The notes: a model not told the origin generated them from the sequence alone. 64,000 bases of DNA from an uncultured Porphyromonadaceae bacterium (GCA_900541865.1 UQLO01000007.1:1-64000); one strand, 5' to 3'. Numbered from the stretch's first letter, positions 41,612-52,703 are shown. Numbers and translations: made by a program.

Positions 41612-44600
41612 TCAGCGTGCGATGACGGTGAATGTCACTGCCGGTGTGCTGCCGTAGGAAGAATTACGGCGCAGCATTGCGTGAACGCTGTAGGAGCCGT
41701 CGGCAATGGCATTTCCGGCTGCATCGGTGAGATTCCAAACGTAGGGGAGGGCAGGGTTCGATATTGTGCGGACGGTGTTTCCGAGGGCATCCCGCACTAT
41801 CAGGGAGGTCACCTGAGTGCTTTCGGGGAGTTCGGGAACGTCGAATTCCACCTCCGAGTTTACGGCCGAAGCATCGGGCGAAACACTGATGGCTGCCGAC
41901 AGGGGCACGGAGTCAATGATGAAGTCGAGGGTAGCCGACACGCTGTTGTCGGCATAGTCTCTGACATATAGTTTGAGAGAATGGGAACCGTCGGACATCA
42001 AAGGAAGCGTGCCGCCTATAACCATCAGACCCTCTTCGTTGAAGCTCGAGCTGAGCGAACTGAGCTGTTGCGGACCGTCGACAAAGCACTTGAAACCTTT
42101 GAATCCGCTTTCGAGGCCTTTGACACCGGCCGAGCCGGGGCGGACAACGGCGGTGAACTGCCGCGCGCTCTCAAGCACGTCGCCTGTTGTCATCGCGGGA
42201 GAGTCTATATAGAACTGCTCGATGACGGGCTGCGCAAACTGAGGCGTATCCCCGGAGGCGGCAACAAGATTGACAAGGCGGTTTCCGGTGGCCAGGACAC
42301 CGGTTTCGGGGTCACGGACGTAGATGTAGACTCGGGCGCTGTCTTGAAGACTGTGCGGGAAGACTACCGAGGCCGAGATTCGGCCGTTTTCAACCCGCAC
42401 GGGATATTCGGCCAATACGTCGGACTCATCGACGAAAGTATGCTCAAGAAATCCCAACCATTCTTTGCTTTTGCGAGTGCTCTTCGTCGAAGGCTGCCGG
42501 TGGCGCTCCACACGGGGCGCGAAGAGGCGTAGCTGGCCGTAACCGTTGAAATTATCCAGACCGTCAACTTCGGCCTTGAACACTACTTCGGTCTGAACGG
42601 GAACAGCAGGCAGACCGTCGGCCGACGTGCCAACACCTTCGGGCGCGGAAATGTCGACCTTTGCCGAAGATATGTGCAGCGGTAGGGAAGGGTCGCCGCA
42701 ATAGTTATAGCACAGGGTGTTGCGGGAGCGGTTGCGTGCAATGGTGGGGTTTGTCTCGGGGATGATGGAGTTGCGGGCCAGACGGAACACATCGGCCATG
42801 GTCATACCCGGCACGGCGGCGGCCAGCTGGCGGGCCATAGCCAGGTTGAGCCATTCGTTGTAGACAAGGTACACATCGCGTCCGGAGCCGACGCCGCCGA
42901 TGAGACCCCCGTCGGGGTTAAGCACCATGGTTTCCATCAGAGTGCCTTGCCGTGTTTCGAAGGCGTTCATCAGGCAGGTCGAGAAGAAGCCCCAGGGGTA
43001 AGTGGTGTTGAACAATGTCTTTTCGGACGCTGTATTCCACATTTCCGGAGAAGTGAACGAGGTATAGTTGGCGTGGCCGCTGTACCAAATCAGGTTGTAG
43101 CCGGCTTTGAGGGCATCGCTGAAAGTATTTCGCGCCAGCCCTTTGACGAGTCCGTTGGCTTCCTGGGCGCCGGAATACTCAATCATATCCAAATTGTTGA
43201 AAACCATGTCCGGGAAGGCTCGCCGCAGATTGGCTCGGGCGGTGTCGTTGTGGACGCAATGCTCGTCCTTGGTGGCCGACTGGTCGAGGTCGCTGATGAA
43301 GAAAGCACGCATTGCGTTTGCGGGCGAGGTGGGCTGAGTGAGGAAGCGCTCGATTTTGCGGTTTACACCCTGAGCCTGCGCTATGGTATTGACTGGCAGA
43401 CGGCCCACTGAAATTTGGCCACGCTGAATGGCGATTTCGTCGAAATCGAAGTTGTCGTCCACCATGCCGAAGTAAACATCGGGAGAGAAGTTGGTGGAAT
43501 TGCTGCTCACCTCAACCATGCTCTCGGCCTGCATGCATACCAGCACATCTTGCGGAGTGCGGTTTATGAAGCGGTTGTCGACAATGGAAGCGCCGTAGAA
43601 GAGAATATAGCGGAAGCGGTCCTGCGAGTCGCGGTCGTGGAGCATCTTCACAAATCGGTGAATCGCCTGAGGATTGCGCGAACCGGACGAAAATTCGTTG
43701 AAAATATCGTCCTGACAAACTACCAATGCGTCGAAGTTGCGCACCGAAGCGTGGATTTGGGCCAGCTCCTGCGCACTCTCCATCATTGTGCGGGTGGCGA
43801 CAATGAGCATTTGAGGCACCTCAGTGATGGCATGCAGATTCTGGTTGGCAATCTCGCTGCTGAACTTCGGGGCGGGAAAGTCGCCTTCGGCGTCGAAGAT
43901 GAGAATACGTCCGGCGGAGGTCGACGAGTAGGTTCTGTCGAGAGTGACCAGCACTGTATCGTTGGCCTGGGCAGCGGGTACGAGTTGAACGGGATTCACC
44001 GCATCGGTGACATTCCATACCTGCAGGTTTGCCGGCGCTTCGGCAATTGCGATGGGTGTGCCGGCATTGGTGGAGGCTATATTGAGCAAACGCCAGGAGT
44101 GGCTGCCGAGGCGATTCTGCCGGGTGTAGACGGCAAAGACGCGGTCGACGCACATAAAATCGCCGTTGAAATCGGAGGGAACGCGGAAAGTCAGTGAAAG
44201 TTTGTCGGAAACATCGTCGCCGGAGAAATTAAGGCTTCCGGAGTTGGAGGAGAAAATATTGCTGGCGGCGTGTGCCGAAGTACCGCCATAATTGGCTGCC
44301 GTCACCGTACATTCGTCGGAAAGAACGACCGAGGGTGGGTAATTTCCGGTTTCTTCCTGATTGTAGATGTACGAAAAGCCTAAATAACCCACTCGGGCAC
44401 CACCGTTGCGCCGGTTGGTGAAGTCTTCGATGGGTAGCTCGAACCGGCGCGACTCGCCGGCCGCCATCGGTCGGCTGAAATACTGAGCGCCACCTTTGCC
44501 GGGAAGGTATTCTTCGGGTTCGGCGAGGCTTACTGTCAGCGAGCCGGTCAGGATGGTTCGCTCGTCGGGATTGCCGTCGTATTCCACCTTAGGCATTGCG

Positions 44601-45046
44601 GCGATGGGTTCCTCGGCCTGAGTGAGGAAGTAATAGCTGTGGTCGTCGTAGAGGTTTCGCGTGATTGTTGCGGCGCGGTCGGAGGTGGCCACGGCCCGCA
44701 CATTGCCTTCGGCAAAGAAAAAAAGTCGGTTGCCGATGCGCACGGATGGCGCGGCCGGCAGGTCGTCGGGATAGTTGGCTACGAACTCATGCTCGGTGGG
44801 CACCACACCTCCGGTGCCGTAGACAGCCACACGTTCGGGCCGGTCGAAGCCCCACTGTCGAAGCTGGTCGTAATCTATTGCGTACACACCGGTAGTATCT
44901 ACTTCGACCTTCACCCAATGGCCGTTGGCCAAGCGGGAATTAGCATTGAAGTACGAAGCGGGCATAGCAAAAATGGAAGCGGTGCCGACAAAGAATGCGG
45001 CGCAGGCAGCAGCGGTTCTTAAGGCGGATATGAGGCTTTTTTTCAT
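41612..45046 (-). CDS. porU: T9SS sortase PorU (C25 gingipain-like)
   Basis: A protein of 1144 residues with a signal peptide (about 1-27), beta-rich N-terminal domains and a C25 peptidase-like domain at roughly 420-800. The catalytic His is near 657 (LIWYSGHANYTSF) and the catalytic Cys near 690 (FFSTCLMNAFETRQG). Ig-like C-terminal domains end in a FlgD-like strand (DAAGNAIADGSYSVHAMLRR). PorU removes the C-terminal sorting domain of T9SS cargo and links the cargo to A-LPS. The same operon carries porV and porZ, its partners in the attachment complex. Confidence 0.95.
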   Translation of the reverse strand: MKKSLISALRTAAACAAFFVGTASIFAMPASYFNANSRLANGHWVKVEVDTTGVYAIDYDQLRQWGFDRPERVAVYGTGGVVPTEHEFVANYPDDLPAAPSVRIGNRLFFFAEGNVRAVATSDRAATITRNLYDDHSYYFLTQAEEPIAAMPKVEYDGNPDERTILTGSLTVSLAEPEEYLPGKGGAQYFSRPMAAGESRRFELPIEDFTNRRNGGARVGYLGFSYIYNQEETGNYPPSVVLSDECTVTAANYGGTSAHAASNIFSSNSGSLNFSGDDVSDKLSLTFRVPSDFNGDFMCVDRVFAVYTRQNRLGSHSWRLLNIASTNAGTPIAIAEAPANLQVWNVTDAVNPVQLVPAAQANDTVLVTLDRTYSSTSAGRILIFDAEGDFPAPKFSSEIANQNLHAITEVPQMLIVATRTMMESAQELAQIHASVRNFDALVVCQDDIFNEFSSGSRNPQAIHRFVKMLHDRDSQDRFRYILFYGASIVDNRFINRTPQDVLVCMQAESMVEVSSNSTNFSPDVYFGMVDDNFDFDEIAIQRGQISVGRLPVNTIAQAQGVNRKIERFLTQPTSPANAMRAFFISDLDQSATKDEHCVHNDTARANLRRAFPDMVFNNLDMIEYSGAQEANGLVKGLARNTFSDALKAGYNLIWYSGHANYTSFTSPEMWNTASEKTLFNTTYPWGFFSTCLMNAFETRQGTLMETMVLNPDGGLIGGVGSGRDVYLVYNEWLNLAMARQLAAAVPGMTMADVFRLARNSIIPETNPTIARNRSRNTLCYNYCGDPSLPLHISSAKVDISAPEGVGTSADGLPAVPVQTEVVFKAEVDGLDNFNGYGQLRLFAPRVERHRQPSTKSTRKSKEWLGFLEHTFVDESDVLAEYPVRVENGRISASVVFPHSLQDSARVYIYVRDPETGVLATGNRLVNLVAASGDTPQFAQPVIEQFYIDSPAMTTGDVLESARQFTAVVRPGSAGVKGLESGFKGFKCFVDGPQQLSSLSSSFNEEGLMVIGGTLPLMSDGSHSLKLYVRDYADNSVSATLDFIIDSVPLSAAISVSPDASAVNSEVEFDVPELPESTQVTSLIVRDALGNTVRTISNPALPYVWNLTDAAGNAIADGSYSVHAMLRRNSSYGSTPAVTFTVIAR

Positions 45047-45086
45047 TGCAGAAGGAAAGATTGGAGAGGTAGGTGTCTTTACCGTT

Positions 45087-45674
45087 TTATTTAATTTTGA
45101 GATCTAATACTTTTTGATTGGTCAAGGAGGCAGCCACGAGGGTGTCGGGCATCACTTCGGCTTCGAGCGGACAGTCGGCAAGAAGGAGGATGTCGCCCGT
45201 TTTGAGGGTGCAATATTTCGATATAGCGGCCACGCATGCACCCGCGGTTTGGCGGGTGAGGGTACAAAGCAGAGTTTGCAGGCGGCTGTTGTCCGGCTTC
45301 TCGAGGGGCGCCACCTCCAGCTTCACCTCGTAGGGCCGGTCGGGGAGGGTACCGTCCAGCCACTTTCCGGGCGAAAAGGTTCTGTCGGAAATGCCCCAAA
45401 GCGTCGGGGGCACGGCTTCGTCGCCCTGCGGCACCAGAAGGTGGATGAGGGTGTGGGCGTCGATGTAGGCATCGGCAGCGCCGAACGGTATGTGTGTTCC
45501 CAAACGGCCGATTCGCACGGCGGGTACTATTCGCGAGGCGCCCACGCTGCTGTCGTTGGCCAGAAAAACGGGCTCGCCGGGGCGCAGAATGGCTGAATCC
45601 GCTCCAAGAATAATTTCCGGCTCAGCGCCTTTGGCGGCTACGGCACGGCTGTTTGCAAACACTACCACCTTCAT
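45087..45674 (-). CDS. Fumarylacetoacetate-hydrolase-like protein (tentative)
   Basis: A protein of 195 residues from the ATG at 45674. It resembles a shortened, divergent FAH-fold protein: ADSAILRPGEPVFLANDSS at the N-terminus and RIGRLGTHIPFGAADAYIDA in the middle. A late LTRQTAGACVAAISKYCTLK is followed by TGDILLLADCP, which fits the closing LxxGDIixxGTP-like strand of FAH. The metal-binding EGE motif is not seen. Its start overlaps the rex stop (ATGA) and porU follows after 40 bp. Function uncertain. Confidence 0.5.
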   Translation of the reverse strand: MKVVVFANSRAVAAKGAEPEIILGADSAILRPGEPVFLANDSSVGASRIVPAVRIGRLGTHIPFGAADAYIDAHTLIHLLVPQGDEAVPPTLWGISDRTFSPGKWLDGTLPDRPYEVKLEVAPLEKPDNSRLQTLLCTLTRQTAGACVAAISKYCTLKTGDILLLADCPLEAEVMPDTLVAASLTNQKVLDLKIK

Positions 45675-46336
45675 AGCATATGCTCGAGATTGCTCATGCG
45701 GTTGTACATCACCGCGAGGTGGGAGTAGATAGAAGTGTTGGTTATCACCACACCGTCGGGCACTGCTATTCGAGTTGGCGTGAAGTTCCACACCGCCTGA
45801 ATACCGGCTGCGACGAGCGCATCAGTGACAGACTGGGCGCTGTCGACCGGAACGGCCACGATGCCTATCGTAATCTTGAGGTTGCGCACCAGGGCAGCCA
45901 ATTCATCGGGTGCGTAGATGCACACATTGCTGATGGAGCTTCCTATGAGGGACTCGTTGGTGTCGATGCCGGCAACGATGTTAAGACCATAGCGCTGAAG
46001 ACCGGAGTCGGCGATAAGGGCCGCTCCAAGGCTGCCGGTGCCGACCATTATGGCGTTGTGGCGCTGTGAAAAGCCCAGAAAGCACCGCAGAGACTCTTCC
46101 AGTTCGGCAACGGCGTATCCGATACGCGTCTTGCCTCTCAAACCCAGAAACGACAGGTCTTTTGCAATCTGCGAAGGGGCAACCTTGAGATCGTCGGCGA
46201 TGCGTGTTGTCGACACATACTCCACGTCCTGACTCCGCAGAGTGTTGAGATATGCCAGATACCACGGCAGTCGCCGCAGGGTAGGTTCCGGCAGAATGGG
46301 AAGCTGAGAGTATGTGGTTTTATTCTGACTGTCCAT
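45671..46336 (-). CDS. rex: Redox-sensing transcriptional repressor Rex
   Basis: A 221-residue protein. The winged-helix N-terminus (PEPTLRRLPWYLAYLNTL, STTRIADDLKVAPSQIAKDL) is followed by a Rossmann domain (MVGTGSLGAALIAD) and the C-terminal domain-swapped helix (NTSIYSHLAVMYNRM). Rex represses fermentation and anaerobic respiration genes and releases DNA when NADH/NAD+ is high. It lies in the middle of the T9SS attachment-complex operon. No obvious Rex palindrome was identified in this operon. Confidence 0.95.
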   Translation of the reverse strand: MDSQNKTTYSQLPILPEPTLRRLPWYLAYLNTLRSQDVEYVSTTRIADDLKVAPSQIAKDLSFLGLRGKTRIGYAVAELEESLRCFLGFSQRHNAIMVGTGSLGAALIADSGLQRYGLNIVAGIDTNESLIGSSISNVCIYAPDELAALVRNLKITIGIVAVPVDSAQSVTDALVAAGIQAVWNFTPTRIAVPDGVVITNTSIYSHLAVMYNRMSNLEHML

Positions 46337-46356
46337 TTTTCATTCAAAAAACTTGC

Positions 46357-46887
46357 TCACCGCACTCCGAGCGCCGTCAGGCACTCCAGCACTTCGGCGG
46401 CCGACATTCTGCGCCGGTCGTTTAGGCGCTGACTGAACTGCTCGATTACGGGCACCATGCCGCCGTGGGAAAAAATGCGGCGAACGTAGGAATGACAATT
46501 TTCGTAGAGAACATCGGATTCGTCGCTGTCCAGACTGCAGTACTGCATGGCCTGTTCGCGTACCAGCTCCTTGATTGCCGGCTCTTCGAAATCTTCGTAA
46601 CCACGGTTGGAGAGCATCCGTCGACGGCAGGCTATGTTACCCAGCACCATAGAGGTTATGGCGCGCAAGTCTTTGATAGTCTGCGACCACACCGATTTAG
46701 CCGACATGCGTGGATTGCCGCAGAGTTCAATGGCAGAAACCATATGCATGTTGTTGCCGGGCTCATCGTCGCAGTCAACTTCGCGCAGCATATGGAGGCC
46801 GTCGCACACGGCCAGTGTGATAGCCATCCCGGCGATGCCGTATGTTTTATCGCGTTCGTCGGTATATTTAAGAGAGAACTCTTTCAT
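46357..46887 (-). CDS. Conserved cytoplasmic protein, unknown function
   Basis: A protein of 176 residues starting at the ATG at 46887, two bases after the porZ stop. It is soluble and helix-rich, with a Cys-containing N-terminal half (GIAGMAITLAVCDGLHMLRE, DDEPGNNMHMVSAIELCGNP) and a charged C-terminal half (VRRIFSHGGMVPVIEQFSQR). I do not recognise the family. It is flanked by porZ and rex in one operon, so a supporting role for either is possible. Confidence 0.7.
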   Translation of the reverse strand: MKEFSLKYTDERDKTYGIAGMAITLAVCDGLHMLREVDCDDEPGNNMHMVSAIELCGNPRMSAKSVWSQTIKDLRAITSMVLGNIACRRRMLSNRGYEDFEEPAIKELVREQAMQYCSLDSDESDVLYENCHSYVRRIFSHGGMVPVIEQFSQRLNDRRRMSAAEVLECLTALGVR

Positions 46888-46889
46888 TT

Positions 46890-49256
46890 TCAGTTTATAA
46901 CCGTAATTTTTGCAACAACGCCGGAATTGCCGTCCTGATTCTGGGAAGCCAGAATGAAGTATACGCCTGAGCGCACCCGCTCTCCGGCGGCGTTGCAGCC
47001 GTCCCAAACCATAGAGCCGCCTTCCGAGCGTCCGGAGTGTACCACGTTTCCGGCAGCGTCGGCTATCTTGACCAGACTGTTGTCCATCAACCCGGTGATG
47101 GTAATCCATCCGGTATAGTCAGGGCGAACGGGGTTGGGGTAGACATTTACTTCGGAGTAGCTGTCGGCAGCGGGCGAGGAGGTGCCGTTGTAGACGTACA
47201 GACCGTTGTCGGTGCCGACATAAACGGCTGAGCTGAGCGGGTCCACACTGACGACGTAGACAGTGTTAGTTGGCAGCGGTGAGTTTTCGGTAGTGAAATG
47301 TTCGAGAATCTCGGAGCCGTCGGCACTTACCAGATAGAGGCCGGACTCGGCAGTGCCAATCCACTTGCGATTGGTGTGGTCGACGGCGATGGAGTTGATT
47401 TGGTCGGTCGAAAGAAGATAGTCGCCGTAGTTGGTGCCGTCGTTTCGCGCAACCAGCGGACGCTTCAGAGCATAGTTCGGACTCATGGCGGCAGCCGGGT
47501 CGTCCATCACCAGCACACCGAAAGCCGTACCTATCCAAAATGCACCGTTCTTGTCCTCGGCAGCACAGTATATCGACCCTTGTTCGTGTTTCGAACCGGT
47601 CTGGTCTGTGATGTCGGTATGCACTGTATAAGTGTCGTCGTCGAAATTCATCAAGGTATTGTTATGGTTTATAACCATATAACCGCCGTAATACGTTGCG
47701 TTTGTGACAAGCGCATAAGGCTTTGATGAATGAAACTTCATAGAGGAATCCCAGTGTGTCTGGAGGGGATTGAATTTGGCCGGATGAACTTTCCAATCGG
47801 CAGCAGACACGTTGGCCCAATCATATTCGGAGTTATTCTTTCTGGGAAGTACCATCAAAAAGTTTTCCTGCGGATTGCCGTAGAGAACAACCCAAAGATT
47901 GTTTTCTTTATCAAAAGCGAAATCAACGGCGGTCGGCATAGCACCGGTGGCGAAGGGAGCCGGAAAATTTGTTTTGACGAAATTCCTTACCAACCCGTTG
48001 GAATCGTATACATCGAAACCGTTATATCCGTGCCCATAATAGAAAACATCCGGATTCAACGGATCCACCGCCAGCTTTCTCACGGCCGTGCGGTTCTGGA
48101 AAGAGCGGTCCTGAATAACACCGTCGCGGTCAAGGACGCATACGGACATTTTTTGTTGAGTGTTGTTTGTTCCTATCCATGTAAGGCCTACCTGCGAGAT
48201 GTAGAGTTTTTGGCCATCGGCGCTCCAGACAAGGTCGCGGGGCAGAACAACAGTCGATACCATCGGCTTGTACCAGTCCATCAGCACAGTGGGTGTGTTG
48301 GCGCTGAGGTCGAAGTGAGCCAAGCCTTTTGTGCCGGTGATCCAGACGGATTCGGGCTTGCCGCCGCTGAAGGAGGCGGTGCCTTTGACTGCATCCGCAA
48401 TGGTTACTTTGCGCACATTGCCCTCGGCGTCGACTAGATGCTGGCTGGCGGCATCAACAACCGCCACACCATCGGAGTAGTGCGAGAAAGTCTTTCCCGT
48501 CACCTCTTGCGCCATCAGTTTGGCCGAAAGGGTGTTTTCCGGCGAGATGGTGTACATGAAAATTGTATTGGCGGGATTGGAGGCCATGCGGATGAAGGAA
48601 TCGTCGCTGATGCGGGCGATATTGTCCCACATGCCGGCGTGCGAGGTGCCGTTGAGAACCTTGTCGAAGGATTCCAACTGAGGATGGCGCGCCGCCAGAG
48701 GGCTTATGTAGAGCTTGTTTCCGGTATAGAGCATCAGACGGTCGCCGAGGATGAAGGCATTTTTGACTTCCTGATTGTATATTCCGGATTCGACCACTTC
48801 GTGACGCTCGTCGTTGAAAACAACGATGCCGAACTTTGTGGCCACGGCAATATTGTCGCCGCCGAAGTCAACGTCGACAATCTCATGCGAAGCACTCAGT
48901 GAGGCGTCCTTGATGTCGGGCATATTCACCACCCGGTCGTTGTCGTAGAGCAGGTCTATATTGCCGTTGGAATAGGCAATGAGCAGATAGCCCTTGTTGT
49001 AGTTGTAGCGAATCAGCGAAATATCATAGTCCGACAGATTGTTGACGCTGGTGTAGACGTTGGTTTCGGTGTCGGAAACGGACATCAGACACCCCTCTGC
49101 CAGCGCAAAGGTGCGCGACGGAGTCTCCACCACCTCGGTATAGGTGGTGCCGAAGGTGGGAATGGAAGTCCACGAGCCCACAGTGGTCTGAGCGTGGAGG
49201 CCAATCATACCCCAGGTCATTATTGCGGCTATGAGCCAGACGGTTCTTTTAGTCAT
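46890..49256 (-). CDS. porZ: T9SS attachment-complex protein PorZ
   Basis: A 788-residue protein with a signal peptide and two large beta-propeller regions of two-component-regulator-propeller type (YTSVNNLSDYDISLIRYNYN, INSIAVDHTNRKWIGTAESG, VYVGTDNGLYVYNG). A C-terminal T9SS type A sorting domain follows (VNVYPNPVRPDYTGWITITG, GNVVHSGRSEGGSMVWDG, GVYFILAS). In Porphyromonas PorZ binds A-LPS and hands it to PorU. It overlaps rdgB upstream by 4 bp. Confidence 0.92.
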   Translation of the reverse strand: MTKRTVWLIAAIMTWGMIGLHAQTTVGSWTSIPTFGTTYTEVVETPSRTFALAEGCLMSVSDTETNVYTSVNNLSDYDISLIRYNYNKGYLLIAYSNGNIDLLYDNDRVVNMPDIKDASLSASHEIVDVDFGGDNIAVATKFGIVVFNDERHEVVESGIYNQEVKNAFILGDRLMLYTGNKLYISPLAARHPQLESFDKVLNGTSHAGMWDNIARISDDSFIRMASNPANTIFMYTISPENTLSAKLMAQEVTGKTFSHYSDGVAVVDAASQHLVDAEGNVRKVTIADAVKGTASFSGGKPESVWITGTKGLAHFDLSANTPTVLMDWYKPMVSTVVLPRDLVWSADGQKLYISQVGLTWIGTNNTQQKMSVCVLDRDGVIQDRSFQNRTAVRKLAVDPLNPDVFYYGHGYNGFDVYDSNGLVRNFVKTNFPAPFATGAMPTAVDFAFDKENNLWVVLYGNPQENFLMVLPRKNNSEYDWANVSAADWKVHPAKFNPLQTHWDSSMKFHSSKPYALVTNATYYGGYMVINHNNTLMNFDDDTYTVHTDITDQTGSKHEQGSIYCAAEDKNGAFWIGTAFGVLVMDDPAAAMSPNYALKRPLVARNDGTNYGDYLLSTDQINSIAVDHTNRKWIGTAESGLYLVSADGSEILEHFTTENSPLPTNTVYVVSVDPLSSAVYVGTDNGLYVYNGTSSPAADSYSEVNVYPNPVRPDYTGWITITGLMDNSLVKIADAAGNVVHSGRSEGGSMVWDGCNAAGERVRSGVYFILASQNQDGNSGVVAKITVIN

Positions 49257-49861
49257 ATGCTTTTTTGAGGAAAAGATGGAGTGTTGTCAAGATAACTTAT
49301 CAGGGCAGCCACAGCGCGCCCGCGGTGGCTCACGGCGTTTTTGCTCTCTTGGGAGCCTTCCGCAAAGGTTTGTGACCACCCGTCGGGAACGAAGAGCGGG
49401 TCGTAGCCGAAGCCGCCCTCGCCCCGCGGCGCCGTAAGGATGGTGCCCGCGACAGAGCCGTGGAAAAACACAGGTTCGCTCTCCGGGGCAACCAATGCTA
49501 TTGCCGTATGGAAGGCGGCTCGACGGTCGGTGACACCTTCCATGTTTTTCAACAGCAGGGCATTGTTGGCGGCGCTGTTGCCGTGGTCGCCGGCATAGCG
49601 TGCGCTGAGCACGCCGGGAGCGCCTCCGAGGGCTTCGACGCACAGCCCGGAGTCGTCGGCGGCGCACACGCAGCCGTACTTATCGCTTACCCATCGCGCC
49701 TTCGCCAGGGCATTGCCCTCGAAGGTGTCGGCGTCTTCCGGTATATCGTCCGTGCAGCCGATGTCGCTCAGGCCGAGCACATTGAATTTACCGTTGAGGA
49801 GGCGGCGCAGTTCGTGCAGCTTGTGTGCGTTGTTGGTGGCGAATACTATGTTTTCCATCAA
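49253..49861 (-). CDS. rdgB: Non-canonical purine NTP pyrophosphatase (RdgB/HAM1)
   Basis: A 202-residue protein (start at 49861, or at 49858 for the second Met). It hydrolyses XTP/dITP to keep deaminated purines out of nucleic acids. Family motifs are FATNNAHKLHELRRLL, DTFEGNALAKAR, ADDSGLCVEALGGAPGVLSA, GGFGYDPLFVPDG and SHRGRA. It lies between leuS and porZ in the leftward operon. Confidence 0.96.
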   Translation of the reverse strand: MMENIVFATNNAHKLHELRRLLNGKFNVLGLSDIGCTDDIPEDADTFEGNALAKARWVSDKYGCVCAADDSGLCVEALGGAPGVLSARYAGDHGNSAANNALLLKNMEGVTDRRAAFHTAIALVAPESEPVFFHGSVAGTILTAPRGEGGFGYDPLFVPDGWSQTFAEGSQESKNAVSHRGRAVAALISYLDNTPSFPQKSI

Positions 49862-49909
49862 GGTCTGTACTGTGTGATAACGTTGCCGATTGGTCGTTTA
49901 TTGTAAATG

Positions 49910-52687
49910 TCAGCCTACTACAACGTTTACGATGCGTCCGGGCACCACAATAACTTTCTTCACCGACTTGCCCTCGAGCCACTTTGCGGCGCCCTCGGCG
50001 GCAAGGGCTGCTTTCTCAACCTCGGCGTTGGAGGCTCCGGCGGCAATGTTGATGTTGAAGCGCGTTTTGCCGTTGAACTGCACCGGAAGGGTGATAGTGT
50101 CCTCGACGAGCTGGCTTTCGTCGCACACCGGCCACTGCGCGTCGACAATGCTCGAGTTGTGGCCCAGAGCGCCGCGCCAGAGGGATTCGGCGATGTGGGG
50201 AGCGAAGGGGCTCACCACAACGAGCAGTTTCTCCAGCACCTCGGCGGAGGTGCATTTCTGGGAGGCCAGCTCGTTGACGCATATCATGAAGGCGGCAACG
50301 GAGGTATTGAAGGAGAAGCCTTCGATGTCCTCGGTGACTTTCTTTATGAGTTTGTTGATGCTCTTGAGGCTCTCGCGTGAGGGCGTTGCCTTAGGGTCGG
50401 CCATCAGGGTGTCGCCCTTGTAGAAAAGGCTCCAGAGTTTCTTTATGAAGCGGTATACGCCGTCGATGCCGTTTGTATCCCAGGGTTTGCTCTGCTCGAG
50501 GGGTCCGAGGAACATTTCGTAGAGTCGCAGCGTGTCGGCGCCATAGCGTTCCACCATATCGTCGGGGTTTACCACGTTGAACATGCTCTTCGACATCTTC
50601 TCCACGGCCCATCCGCAGATGTAGCGGCCGTCGGCCTCGGTTATGAACTCGGCCTCGGCAAACTCGGGGCGCCAGCGGCGGAAGGCTTCCATGTCGAGCA
50701 CATCGTTGGCGACGATGTTCACGTCGACGTGGATGGGTGTGGTGGCATAGTTGTCCTTAAGGCCGGCGCTGACGAAGGTATTGGTGTCCTTGATGCGGTA
50801 GACGAAGTTGCTTCGTCCCTGAATCATGCCCTGGTTGATGAGTTTGCGGAAGGGTTCGTCCTCGCATACCTCGCCGTAGTCGTAGAGGAATTTATTCCAG
50901 AAGCGGCTGTAGATGAGGTGGCCGGTGGCATGCTCGCTGCCGCCTATATAGAGGTCGACCTGACGCCAGTAGTCGTTGGCCTGCTTGGAGACGAGCGCCT
51001 GCTCGTTGTGCGGATCCATATAGCGCAGATAGTATGCGCTGGAGCCTGCGAAGCCCGGCATGGTATTAAGCTCCAGCTGATAGCCCTCGGGGGTTTTCCA
51101 GTCCTTGGCTCGGCCCAAGGGCGGTTCGCCGGTTTCGGTGGGCAGGTAGCTGTCGATTTCGGGAAGCAGCAGAGGGAGTTTCTCATAGGGGGTGGGTATG
51201 CCGTCGACGTAGCACATCGGGATGGGTTCGCCCCAGTAGCGCTGGCGGCTGAAGATGGCGTCGCGAAGGCGATAGTTCACCTTGACGCGTCCCAAGCCGG
51301 CCTCTTCGATGTGTTTCTTGGCGGCAGCCATGGCCTCTTTGACGGTCAGGCCGTTCAGGTTCAGCGAAGGACCTTCGGAGTTTATCATTATGCCGTCCTT
51401 GGCGTCGTAGCTGGCCTCGGCGACGTCGGCACCCTCAATAAGAGGCACGACGGGCAGGTCGAAGTGGCGCGCAAAGGCGTAGTCGCGGCTGTCGTGCGCC
51501 GGCACTGCCATAATGGCACCGGTGCCGTAGCCGGCCAGCACGTAGTCGCTGATCCAAACCGGCACTTTTTTGCCCGTAAGAGGATTGATGGCATACGAAC
51601 CGGAGAACACGCCGGTGACGCGTCGGTCGATCATGCGCTCTCGCTCGGTGCGGTGGCGCACAAAGGCAAGATATTCATCGACGGCGGCACGCTGCTCAGG
51701 CGTGGTCACCTCGGCCACGTATTTGCTCTCGGGGGCCAGAACCATGAAGGTAACGCCGAAGATAGTGTCGGGGCGAGTAGTGAAGATTTCCAAGGCAAGG
51801 TCGTCGCGGCCGTCGAGAGCGAATTTCATTTCGGCGCCTTCGGAGCGGCCTATCCAGTTGCGCTGGGTTTCCTTGATGGAGTCCGACCATTCGATCTTGT
51901 CCAGGCCGTCGAGCAGGCGCTGGGCGTAGGCGCTCACGCGCAGACACCACTGCCACATCTGCTTTTGCTCCACGGGATAGCCGCCGCGTACCGAAAGGCC
52001 TTCGCTGACTTCGTCGTTGGCAAGTACGGTCCCCAGTTTGGGACACCAGTTCACCACGGCGTTGGCAAGATATGCCAGACGATAGTTCATCAGCACGTCG
52101 CTCTGCTCCTTGGCGTTCATGGCGTTCCACTGCTCGGCTGTCAGGCTAAGTTCCTTGGTGCCGGCGGCCTGCAGGTGGTTGGTGCCGTTGGCTGCCAGAT
52201 GCGCCTTGAGCTCGTCGATGGGTCGGGCGCTGCTGTGGCTGCGGTCGTACCAGGAGTTGAACATCTTAAGGAAAGCCCACTGGGTCCACTTGTAGAATTC
52301 GGGGTCGCAGGTGCGTATGCATCGGCTCCAGTCGAAGCTGAAGCCTATCTTCTCCAGCTGGCTGCAGTAGCGCTCGATGTTTATGCGGGTTGTCTTCTCG
52401 GGGTGCTGGCCCGTCTGGATGGCATACTGCTCGGCGGGGAGGCCGTAGGCGTCGAAGCCCATAGGATGGAGCACGTTGAAGCCCTTGAGGCGCTTGTAGC
52501 GCGCATAGATGTCGCTGGCTATGTAGCCCAGCGGGTGCCCCACATGCAGACCGGCTCCGGAGGGGTAGGGGAACATGTCGAGCACGTAGAATTTGGGACG
52601 CTCCGTGTCGATTGCTACTTTATATATATCGGTATCTTTCCAGAAGTCGCGTACGCGGGCTTCTATTTCCTTATGATTGTATTCCAT
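49910..52687 (-). CDS. leuS: Leucyl-tRNA synthetase
   Basis: A 925-residue class I synthetase. It has the HIGH-type motif [16 protein letters not shown], a CP1 editing domain with TFMVLAPES and [13 protein letters not shown], the KMSKS motif ([15 protein letters not shown]), and the C-terminal anticodon-binding and LeuS-specific domains (ending [13 protein letters not shown]). Its length is typical of Bacteroidetes. It starts 16 bp after the nadA stop, so it is probably co-transcribed. Confidence 0.97.
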   Translation of the reverse strand: MEYNHKEIEARVRDFWKDTDIYKVAIDTERPKFYVLDMFPYPSGAGLHVGHPLGYIASDIYARYKRLKGFNVLHPMGFDAYGLPAEQYAIQTGQHPEKTTRINIERYCSQLEKIGFSFDWSRCIRTCDPEFYKWTQWAFLKMFNSWYDRSHSSARPIDELKAHLAANGTNHLQAAGTKELSLTAEQWNAMNAKEQSDVLMNYRLAYLANAVVNWCPKLGTVLANDEVSEGLSVRGGYPVEQKQMWQWCLRVSAYAQRLLDGLDKIEWSDSIKETQRNWIGRSEGAEMKFALDGRDDLALEIFTTRPDTIFGVTFMVLAPESKYVAEVTTPEQRAAVDEYLAFVRHRTERERMIDRRVTGVFSGSYAINPLTGKKVPVWISDYVLAGYGTGAIMAVPAHDSRDYAFARHFDLPVVPLIEGADVAEASYDAKDGIMINSEGPSLNLNGLTVKEAMAAAKKHIEEAGLGRVKVNYRLRDAIFSRQRYWGEPIPMCYVDGIPTPYEKLPLLLPEIDSYLPTETGEPPLGRAKDWKTPEGYQLELNTMPGFAGSSAYYLRYMDPHNEQALVSKQANDYWRQVDLYIGGSEHATGHLIYSRFWNKFLYDYGEVCEDEPFRKLINQGMIQGRSNFVYRIKDTNTFVSAGLKDNYATTPIHVDVNIVANDVLDMEAFRRWRPEFAEAEFITEADGRYICGWAVEKMSKSMFNVVNPDDMVERYGADTLRLYEMFLGPLEQSKPWDTNGIDGVYRFIKKLWSLFYKGDTLMADPKATPSRESLKSINKLIKKVTEDIEGFSFNTSVAAFMICVNELASQKCTSAEVLEKLLVVVSPFAPHIAESLWRGALGHNSSIVDAQWPVCDESQLVEDTITLPVQFNGKTRFNINIAAGASNAEVEKAALAAEGAAKWLEGKSVKKVIVVPGRIVNVVVG

Positions 52688-52703
52688 GAGAATTGATTTT
52701 TCC